A stretch of DNA of 64,000 bases, from positions 4,191,001 through 4,255,000 of the forward strand of contig JAGYVD010000004.1 in assembly GCA_021209875.1 (NCBI GenBank), written 5' to 3'. The notes beneath the pieces were generated by a model. The model did not search any database. It saw only the letters and a program-made list of their open reading frames with translations, and had not been told where the DNA came from. This DNA comes from Rosellinia necatrix. Taxonomy: Eukaryota; Ascomycota; Sordariomycetes; Xylariales; Xylariaceae. How positions within the stretch are numbered: the stretch's first letter is position 1; every line of letters begins with the position of its first letter. The translations under genes and the position numbers were made by a program. Positions 55,424 to 64,000 of this stretch are shown in pieces.

Positions 55424-55478
55424 ACACGCACACGCACACGCACACACATACATACACATACACACACACACACACACG
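55424..55478. repeat. CA dinucleotide repeat with CG interruptions
   Basis: CACACG units pass into CATACA and then a pure (CA)8 run. Confidence 0.85.
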
Positions 55479-56496
55479 CCTTCGCAAAGCAAGTCGCGGC
55501 GGCAGTCATGGAAGCAGGTTAGCTTGCCGCAGGTTCGCTTGTGATATGCGCCCGTCGTAAGTCTCCTCCAATATGCATGTGCGACTCTGGGACCTCCTAA
55601 GCCCAAGACCGAAGACGGGAATCTCCGCGTGTGGCGCCGGGTCACCAGGCATGTACGTGAGAGTCAAACTGCCCTGCGGGGAGGGGGGATCGTTACGTTG
55701 CAATACGAGCTTCTGGAACACCGGATAAATGAATCGAAGCACGGCTTAACGTACCGTCCTCTCGGCCTATTCTGAGCGAAGCGATATAGGACCATTCCCC
55801 AATCCAGAGAGACGGGAAGGGAATCTGGGGTTGAACTACGACCTTTCGCCTCCGAGAGGGTAAGGCTGCGTCCACTGCTACCTAGGGACGTAGTGGACGA
55901 TCTACCGCTGCTACCATAGTATATACCATAATAGCATATGCTATCTATTCTCGAGATCGCTTATAGGCTTCTGTTTCTTTACTTAGAAGCGGGACGATGG
56001 GTTGATCAGTGGCCAAGTCCACCTAAACCTAGCTTGATCATCTTCACACGCTCCGGCCGACGGGCAGGCGGGCGGGCGAGCGAGCGAGAGTGTGCATGTG
56101 AGGGGCAGAACATATTGAGAGCCCGGCCTCCACCCCGTATCTATCGCTTCGTGCGCAGGCTGCCTTGGTGGTGATGACCATTCATGACACAAGCAGTCCC
56201 AGTCCCCCCCCCTCTCACATCCCTTTCGAGGAAGTCACCCGTCGTCATCGGCGGGTGGATGTCGGCCGCGAGTAGGAAGGATTATCATGAACCTCACTCA
56301 TCTCCCTCCATAATCTTATGCGCTGCGGGAGCACCCTTCTTTCGTCAACGTGATCTGCCGTGATGGAGGGTACGGAGGGGCTAGGGGGGAGGGGAGTGAG
56401 GACCCAAGGGGGGGTCTGGTGCCCATCCCGGGCCATTAGGCACGGCAGTTTAGAGATACTGTACCTAGCAGCTGATGTGTGTTCCTTGACTACATG

Positions 56497-56532
56497 CGTA
56501 CATACATACATACATACATACATACATACATA
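56497..56532. repeat. CATA tetranucleotide repeat
   Basis: Eight perfect CATA units. Confidence 0.9.
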
Positions 56533-58743
56533 GTACATTAGCTGCCGACAATGGGAAAGGAACAGGTTGGTATTATGGCATCAAGGCCAACGAGGCGCGG
56601 AAGAACATTCTTACTGCTGGCTGATGGCGTCTGGTTCCGTCCTTAATAGGCCCGTAGGCTGCCGGCGTGTTGGTGTATGAGATAATAACAACAGTGCCTT
56701 ATCTCCGGCGACGCTTTTCGTATTACAATTACAACTCCCGCAAGGCGGAGGCGGGCAAGAGAAACTGTACTATGTACACTACTGCTGTTCCTATCGTGAC
56801 AATCAACCCCTTGACCTTGTGAAACTAGGTGTCATTAGGTTATCAGTACTTCAACGCTGTCCGCGACGTCTCGGGACCGTGAGGTATAGTGTACATTAGC
56901 CGAGGCGCTTGAGTCGGGAGCCTTGTGAAGGTCATGGGGAGGGAAGTGAACTACGGTACGGCAACGAGACATGGCTTTGGTGATTTGCGGAAAAGTACCA
57001 TACAGAGGCTACATTACGATTCCTCCTCGTTTAAGCTTAGTCGAAAGGATACCCCGGCTGGGTGACATGCATGGCCCCGTGTCGGCTCATCCTCCCATGG
57101 GCTACTTCTGGGTCCCCTGATCTAGTATTGGATTATGGTCTGATTTGCAAGCACTAGTAATATCTGTATATTTCTGCTTTTGGGGTGCAATGCTGCACTG
57201 GAAAGCTGTCAGGCACCACACCTCAACGTGCTAAAGTATCATCAACGGCGTGTAAGGGAAGAATCCTCCCTAACGTGTACCATTGTATGTATCATCCCGA
57301 GCAAGGCTTGCAGCTAGTAATATTAACTAATACTTGCTTGTTCGGTGGGTTTTCCGGCCTGGCTACATAGTACATCTATACATTTCACATGAAGAAAGAC
57401 ACGATCCCGATCTGTATTATCCTGGTTCCCTGCGAGTCCGGCCCCCCCGCCTTGAAACTACATAATCTACTCCGAGGCAGTTCTGCAGCGCGGGGGCGAC
57501 GACTCCTTACACAGCCCTCGAGAACATCATCTTTCTAAATCCGGCGATGGACACTTGCTCGCTCTCTCGGACGTCTTTCGGCCTCTCTCTCTCTCTCTCT
57601 CAGGGGAAGGCTGAGAAGCGCGAATCGCTTCATGCTTCCGACATATGCTCGCCGAGTCACCTTCGGTGATCCTTTCCCGCGCAAAGATCTTGGATCCCGC
57701 GCGGTCTCCTGGTGAAATCCGTGAGGATTTCGTGACTGCTGGGGGAATGCATGCTGGCACCATGCCTTGCATGCCAGCAACTTCGGTAGTGAAGGGCCAA
57801 GACAGAAGTAACCCGCGCAAACCCATCATAAACGCGGACGGATGGATACCTTATTACCGCGGGTGCTGATACTAGAAACGAGAGAGTTGCCATTTGCCTG
57901 AGTAAGGAAACATGGTCGTACCTTGTAGTCGGCCCCATCGAGAGAAAGAGAAGAGAAGAGAGAGCTCGAAAAAAAAAAAAAAAAAAAAGCCTGACTGGCC
58001 CGGCCCGTATGTGCTCAAGTTGCGTCATGCCTAACCGTCTTTCTTTTTTACTAAACGTAGGTACATGCTCCGGACGGCTTGCGGATAGGTATGTGTATTA
58101 TACGGCGCGAATACGGAAAGAGATCGCCCAGGTGCTTCGAGGCGGCACGGACGGTGCTGTACAGAAAATGGCGCGTCGTCTCCCCCTCTGATTCGACGGC
58201 AATCCCTGTCCAGCTCGCAAGCATCCCGGGCGATGTTGGCTAGAACCAATGACAATTAAATTGCCCAAACTCCATTTGCTAGGGGCTAGCCTCTGCCATG
58301 CTTGGCACATATGCCGATGTTGCTAACAAGGTTAGTGGGAGGGACAAGCATCATTAGATCGAGCTAAGCGGGCAACGGAGTCAGTGATCTTCGTTCGAAT
58401 GGGGTCTGCAAGTCGGCCAACATTGCTTGAAACAGGTCAATACATGAGGGGGATATGCAAGTGTTGAATAGATCTCTCGCTGCCTCATGGGGCCAATGCC
58501 TGATGGGGGTGTTCAGAAGGGGTGTCTAATAATAAGTCATACCGGATGCCTACCAGTGTACCACTCATAACCTGTTGTTGGTGTAAACGGGATCATCCTC
58601 GGCACGAAAACGAATTCCTGGACCTGTTCAGAGGTATCATGAACAGAGCGGCCGGGGTGCCTCAGCATAGTTTTGCATGAGATAGATCGACCAAGACAAG
58701 ACAAGGCTGCGCAAGGACATTCAGGGCTTGTTTGCTCCTTGGC

Positions 58744-58793
58744 CTCTCTCTCTCTCTTTCTCTCTCCGTCTCTCTCTCTCTTTGTCTGTCTTT
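58744..58793. repeat. CT-rich microsatellite
   Basis: CTCTCT runs with TTTCTC and GTCTC interruptions. A shorter (CT)11 lies at 57580-57601. Confidence 0.85.
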
Positions 58794-59598
58794 TTTTGCT
58801 GCCATCGCGCGCCGCCGCCAATCAACGGCCGGTGCCGCTACGAAGTCCTCTCTGGTGCTTGAGTCCCCCCCCCCTCCCCTCCCTCCCACCGAAAAGAATA
58901 TCTAATTAATCTGCCGCGCGATCTCGTACATAAGTACTGCCCCTCCACAGGACCTGGCCTGGCGCCGCGAGGTCCCGCTATCTGAGGATCCTTGGGTCTT
59001 AGCCGGTCATCGACGGCTCTGGCCAAAAACTGTTAGATGCCCCCAGTGGGTTATTTCACGTTTGCGTGATGAAGGACAGGGAAAAGGGCCGGAACGGCAA
59101 GATCCTTCAGCTCTGCTGCACGCCAGTATCTCTAATAGCGCGGCACAGAGTTGCCGAATTCTCATTCTCGGTTTCGACGTTACTTTCTCGCGTCTAGCGC
59201 CCACCGATCTTGACAGGGGAGCTGTCTATCTTACCTAGTGCGTCTCTAATTCTTGACTTTTCCGATTTTTTATTTTATTTTATTCCAGTTGAAGCGCACG
59301 TATCACAAAGTGCAATTTAGATGAGAATTCGTGATTGGTGATCCGTACCGCCGTAGCAGGGTCAAAGCTCGGGTCGCAAAAGTTTCGTCACAGGGATGGA
59401 CGATTAAGTCTGATATATGGATCAGCGGATACAGTCTTGCCTTGATCCGGCCTGGTAAAGGCCGGAGTCAGAACCGGGGGCGATTCACTTTGTAGTATAG
59501 TGTGCTATGTATGTAAGGTTAGGTAGTCAGTAGGGTAAGTTACGTAGTAGTATGTTCGTTGGTATACATACCAAATTCAGTGTAGTGTACTACCTGCT

Positions 59599-59599
<1 letters not shown>

Positions 59600-59629
<30 letters not shown>

Positions 59630-59657
59630 GTGTAAGTATGTAAGTATGTATGTATGC
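59600..59657. repeat. TATG tetranucleotide repeat
   Basis: About seven perfect TATG units, then degenerate TAAG/TATG units to 59668. Confidence 0.9.
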
Positions 59658-59948
59658 ATGTAAGTATGGATGTAGAGGTATATCTTATTTTTCCCATCTC
59701 CCCCAGACGAGACTTAATATTATATTCGGCAACGTAGTGAGTTCCTCCGTGATTACCAAGCGCGAATCGGGACGCGGGATCCTGCTGCCATCCCAGACAA
59801 AGACTAGATATGGGAGCGAGTTGAATGACATTTGAAGCGTTTGCTCGTGATTGCACGAGCCCGCAGTCTGGAGCCAGAGTTTTCAAAAGGTTAATATCAC
59901 CCCCTAATATAGAGACCCCATGGGCTTTGACCTATCTGCTGCGATGAG

Positions 59949-60044
59949 GCACATACATATACATACAGACACACACACATACATACGTACATACCTACAT
60001 ACATATGTATACACATACGTACATACACACGCACATACATACCG
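59949..60044. repeat. CATA/CACA repeat tract
   Basis: Imperfect CATA, CACA and CGTA tetramers over about 95 bp. Confidence 0.85.
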
Positions 60045-61186
60045 GTATCCACATGGGCCATTATGGTTTCGATCGGGCTAGGGAACAAGATTCACGTATG
60101 TAATTTGCACATGCAGCTCTGAATTTTTAGGAACAGCATGCTGCAGGATCAAGCCTCCGGCCAGGTACCACATTGTAATATACGGGGGATATAACGACGG
60201 GGGCCTGAAGTAACCAAGCCATGTGGTCTTTTCATAGTGTATCTAGTGTAGTCTCGGAAGAGGGGTTCTTCGTTTACACGCACGCTTGACAAGTACGCTA
60301 CTTGACGCTTGAAGATAGTGCATTGGCCTTGCGATGGGCGAAGCTGGGCGAGATGAGAGAGATAACGTCGTTTACCCCTTACGAACGTCTCCTCCTCCTC
60401 CCTCTAACGCTTCCTCCACGCGGAACCGTAGCCGACGTTGCCTTGATACGGGCCTATTCTCTCTTTCTCGACTCGCTCTCTCGTTGACGTTGAAACTGCC
60501 GTTAGTGCCGTGCAACGATGCTTGACACGCCACAGGACCGGAAACCAAACGGTGTCACGATGATGTGGAGATGAAGGGTGCACAGCAGCAGGATAACGTA
60601 GGCTGTGCCCCAATACTCAAAGCCCTGTGCCGCCGCCGTCGTATTTGTCGATTCACGTCTCCATCTGGATTCTCGGTTCTGCACTCCTGGTGTAACTGGC
60701 TTCCCCCTACCAGGCTCAAGCGACTAGGGGGGGAGGGGGAGGGGAGGGGAGGAGGGGGGCGTGGCCACACTACCCAGACCAGCCGGCAGCCACATTTTAA
60801 TATATTTCGCTGCATACCGTAATCCGCCTGTTGGCTACAGGAGGCTTTCTATTTTCGTATCAGCTACGAGCTCTCTATTTAGCCCACAGGGGCAATGCTG
60901 CAGACATCTGACCGGGACGTATGTGTACTTGCGTGCCTCACGCCTGTGTAATCATGTTGGTGAAATGTTTTGCTTATACGCGTTCGTTCGTTCGCTCGTT
61001 CTGGGGATGGGTGGCTTGAACGGAACGGCGATCCTTCATCTGGCCTGATACGTTCCTCAACGGATAATCCCGCCGTAGGGCGTTTGCGACAAACAGAAAA
61101 AGTAGGCGAAATAAGCTGTCACGAGGCGCTTGGGTGGAAAAAAAAAAAAAGAAAGATAATCCACACACCTACCGTATGTACCGTAT

Positions 61187-61217
<31 letters not shown>

Positions 61218-61234
61218 TACATACATACATACCT
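61187..61234. repeat. CA then CATA repeat
   Basis: (CA)12 followed by five CATA units. Confidence 0.9.
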
Positions 61235-61703
61235 ACACACACTTACATATCCGGCTACTGGAGCATCTGCCTGCTGCTGTGAGCCACCACCGGCTTCTGC
61301 ATGCTATTCATTAGCATCGGCACAAATAAGTGGACGCCTATTCAAACAAATCGGGAAGAATATTGGTTCAATTTATCACAATTCCCTCCAATCAGAGGCG
61401 GGTGCCCTATGACAAGAAACGGTTTTTTTTTTTTTTTGCCAGCGCGGCTGGTGCGCCGACAGCAGGGCCAGCTTGCCGCCATTCTCGTCATCTCTCTCTT
61501 CCCCCCCTCATCCATCCATCCATCTCCCATCTATCATCTCTACGTACACTAACTTGTGTATGTAAGTATGTACGTAGTATGTAGGTATATGTGTATGTAC
61601 GTCTGGATGGATGGGCGGATGGACGGATGGATGAATGGATGGATCTATGTCCTTGTTCGTGTTCCACGTCCACGACGGCGCAGTGTTCCCCGCCGGCTTC
61701 CTC

Positions 61704-61749
61704 CATAGCATAGCATAGCATAGCATAGCATAGCATGGCATAGCATAGG
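61704..61749. repeat. CATAG pentamer array, 9 copies
   Basis: Nine CATAG units with one CATGG. The unit is shared with the short array at 42566-42587. Confidence 0.9.
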
Positions 61750-61786
61750 CATACATAGCAGTACAGCAGTAGCAGTAGCAGTAGCC

Positions 61787-61808
61787 TATGTGTGTATGTA
61801 TGTGTGTA

Positions 61809-61848
<40 letters not shown>

Positions 61849-61878
61849 TGTGTGTGTGTGTATGTGTGTGTGTATGTA
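61787..61878. repeat. TG dinucleotide repeat with TATG interruptions
   Basis: About 92 bp of TG with spaced TATG units. It opens all three frames on one strand, which produces spurious Cys/Val-rich frames. Confidence 0.9.
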
Positions 61879-61923
61879 CGCGCATCTACAGTACAGTATC
61901 TTGTCAAGCCCAACTATCTCCAT

Positions 61924-62044
61924 CTCTGCTTCTGCCTCTGCCTCTGCCTCTGCCTCTGTCTCCTCCAACCCCTCTTCCTTCTCCTCCTCCTCCTCCTCCT
62001 CTTCCTACTCCTTCTTCTTCTCCTCCTCTTCCTCTTCCTCCTTC
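61924..62044. repeat. pyrimidine tract (CTGCCT, CTC, CTT units)
   Basis: Over 110 bp almost free of purines on the plus strand after the CTCTGC hexamers: (CTCTGC)5, then (CTC)n and (TTC)n. It could adopt triplex DNA. Confidence 0.85.
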
Positions 62045-62683
62045 ACTCCTGCTGCTGCGACGGCGGACAACCGCGAACCTCTGCCTCCTGTTGTGTCACC
62101 CTCCACCAAGGGTTTACATGGACCTGGATGGCTCTCCGAGATGGGTGTGCCAGGGTTCGTCCAAGCAGCCGAGTGGATCTGTCCGCTCCCAGCGCTGGTC
62201 CCAATCGGGAATGTGGTGAATCAGAAAATGCGATGTGATCTGTATTCTCCGCATCTCTTCTCCATCCGGGACCTCTCGTTTGTCCTGCCGTCGCCTACTG
62301 GCTGCCAATCTCGACCAGGCAGATAGATCAGACATTCCGGACGGGTGATAAGCACAGGAGGTAAGGTTAGGGGGTGGGAGGACACGCAGCCTCTCTGGCA
62401 CCATCCGATGTTCTGTACATCCCTCTGGGAGGAGCGGTACTTACTTACACAACAGCCACACTGCGCGATCTCTCTATCTATGTATCTCTCACTCTCTATC
62501 TCGCAATCTTGTGTCTTTGTGCCTCGTTCTGTCCTGGCCTGGCCTTGCTCTGCGCCCGCCGTTCGTCTTCATCGCCACTCAGGGCCCCGGCCACCGAGTG
62601 TTTGCGATACCTACCTAGTTGAGCTGCCATGATGGAGCGCTTACTTCTCGGCGTGTCCTTGTGTCACCCTCGTCTCTATTCGG

Positions 62684-62747
62684 TTCTATTTTATCTTATT
62701 TTATTTCATTTTATTTCGTCCTATTTTATTTTATTTTATTTTATTTC
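62684..62747. repeat. ATTTT/ATTTC pentamer repeat
   Basis: About 12 pentamers TATTT with TATTTC variants and a final perfect block. Confidence 0.9.
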
Positions 62748-64000
62748 AATGATCTCCGCCTTAGCTGTCGGCAGGACGAGGACGAGGGCGAGGGTGAGGA
62801 CGGTACACTAGGCTGGTTCGCTAGCTCAAGGCTCCGCGTTCGTCTTCTTCGGCGAGTCTGCGGGCCTCGAGTTGAAGCGAGGTTCCTTAGTGCCCATCCC
62901 ATCGCGCGTTCGACCAGTCTACGACTTATGACTTATGACATATTAGGGAGACACTCTCGGCGGCTAGCCGGAGAGCCAAGAGTTAGAGTTATCATTAGTT
63001 AGTTAGCCTACTTGTAGATTTGAGCATTACCTATCATCGTCTCCAAAACATCTAAAATGGCAACAGGCCTCTGTAATAATAACAAGTGAGCCGCTATACG
63101 CTGCTGGCCTTTTCCTTCCCACCCTTTCCCCCCCATTAATCTTATGTCTCTGTTTATATTTGTTTATTTCCATCTACCGCGCCTGCAGCTAGTCGGTAGA
63201 CTAAGCAGGGCGAATTACTGTACACTCTGTATGTGATGCACTACAAGCACACTCCCTATAGATAGTCCAGAACAGAGTCCATCGCCAGAATAAAACCAGG
63301 GTTCATTCTGCGCATCGCGGGCTCGGGCTCGCTGGCCCTGCTTCCCTCTCTGTGCGCGAAGCGAGCTTACTGGAGTCCCCGCCAGCCCCCGGTCTGGCAA
63401 TCTCGTTGAACCGATTTTATGTCAAAGTACTTACCCATGCTTCTCGCGCCTTTCCTATCTTGTACCATAGTTGCGGACTTTGCCCAACGGCTCCTGTGAA
63501 TATTCGGTACACTAGAGCAATAGCGGGCCTCCATGCCTACTATAGTAAAGAACTCGGAGGGTTTCCTAACTCATTAGGCTAGGTCAGGCTTGTTCGAGAT
63601 AGTCCCTGTTTGGTTTGGGGGCCAGGGCCCAAATACACACTACTGGCGTGAGGGAAAACAGATGAGGAGGACAGGCTAGTAGAGTAGCCGTGGAGGGTGT
63701 ACGGGTATGATACAGTAGGTCAGTTACCCCAAAGACAATCTTGAATTAGCTTTAGTTCTGTGGTCGTCGTTGCCGTTGATAGGTGACCCCCCCCCCCCCC
63801 ATCCCCCTCCCCTACTTCTTGCGTGCTCTCCATAGACATCCGTGCCCTCCCTACCCTCTACCTGCCTACTCCGTCCCCCCTCCAACCCACTTTGCCTCTT
63901 TCGCTGCCCTGTCTATCTACCAGGTCTGTCACGCTTATCCACAGTGACTATGTAGAGAGTTGTGCCTCCACGGGAACCATTGTCCACTACGTGATAGTGT

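Larger units (their letters stand above)
50934..64000. other. 13-kb gene-poor, microsatellite-rich region
   Basis: No gene I can support on either strand. Open frames are short (under 180 codons), overlap in several frames and mostly consist of translated simple repeats. Homopolymer runs (A or T of 10-20 nt at 51227, 52187, 53455, 54399, 57969, 61140 and 61425; C runs at 58867 and 63787) alternate with di-, tri-, tetra- and pentanucleotide repeats listed separately. There is no sign of transposase, reverse transcriptase, rRNA or tRNA. TAGGTACC words, common elsewhere in the window, are rare here. It may be the regulatory region or leader of a gene past 64000. Confidence 0.5.

Noticed and set aside
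61488..62326. Cys/Val-, Thr/His- and Ser-rich frames of 125-178 codons
   Set aside because: Pure translation of TG, CA and CTC repeats.
1..64000. Search by eye for tRNA, 5S rRNA, CRISPR arrays, TTAGGG telomere repeats and transposon coding regions
   Set aside because: None seen. Reading by eye can miss a tRNA with an intron or a strongly mutated transposon; tRNAscan-SE and a repeat library search would settle it.

Overview
The window is genomic DNA of a filamentous ascomycete, most likely a member of the Sordariomycetes. The evidence is protein-coding genes with short introns (about 50-100 nt) that have GTRNGT donors, CTRAC branch points and YAG acceptors, a HET-domain gene, a 2EXR-domain gene, and a hyphal-fusion gene of the ham-2/Far11 family. 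Almost every intergenic stretch carries TACCTAGGTA-type runs and simple repeats. I cannot determine order or species. I found no tRNA, rRNA, CRISPR array, telomere repeat or intact transposon.

Layout. Bases 1-26 kb are largely accessory: a HET-domain gene cut by the left edge (-), a helix-turn-helix-like orphan (-), a small two-cysteine secreted protein (+), a 180-residue orphan (+), a secreted AA12-type PQQ sugar dehydrogenase (+), a DUF7025-type AAA ATPase (-), a 2EXR-domain protein (-), a doubtful Cys-rich small protein (+) and a two-exon orphan (-). Embedded among them is one housekeeping enzyme, ornithine decarboxylase (+, 6539-7879), behind an 830-nt leader without any ATG.

Bases 28-51 kb are a conserved block. 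It holds the mitochondrial fusion dynamin Mgm1 (-), the glutathione-degrading amidotransferase Dug3 (-), a cystinosin-like PQ-loop cystine transporter (-), a large GAS2/GAR-domain protein (+), the STRIPAK component Ham-2 (-), dolichyl-diphosphatase Cax4 (-) and an RBR ubiquitin ligase of the RNF14/Itt1 type (+). I rebuilt the exon structures by matching splice signals and reading phase. Two things stand out: the first dug3 exon is only 15 nt and carries the catalytic cysteine, and mgm1 has a 57-nt intron that is a multiple of three and free of stops.

Bases 50.9-64 kb (13 kb) hold no gene I can support. This stretch is dense in microsatellites and homopolymer runs. It may be the regulatory or transcribed leader region of a gene beyond the right edge, or a non-coding transcription unit.

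Functional links: ornithine decarboxylase (polyamines), Dug3 and cystinosin (glutathione/cysteine handling), Cax4 (dolichol recycling for N-glycosylation), Mgm1 (inner-membrane fusion) and Ham-2 (cell fusion) are ordinary cell biology without an evident shared pathway. No biosynthetic gene cluster is visible. The most unusual material is in the non-coding DNA and in the small orphan genes.
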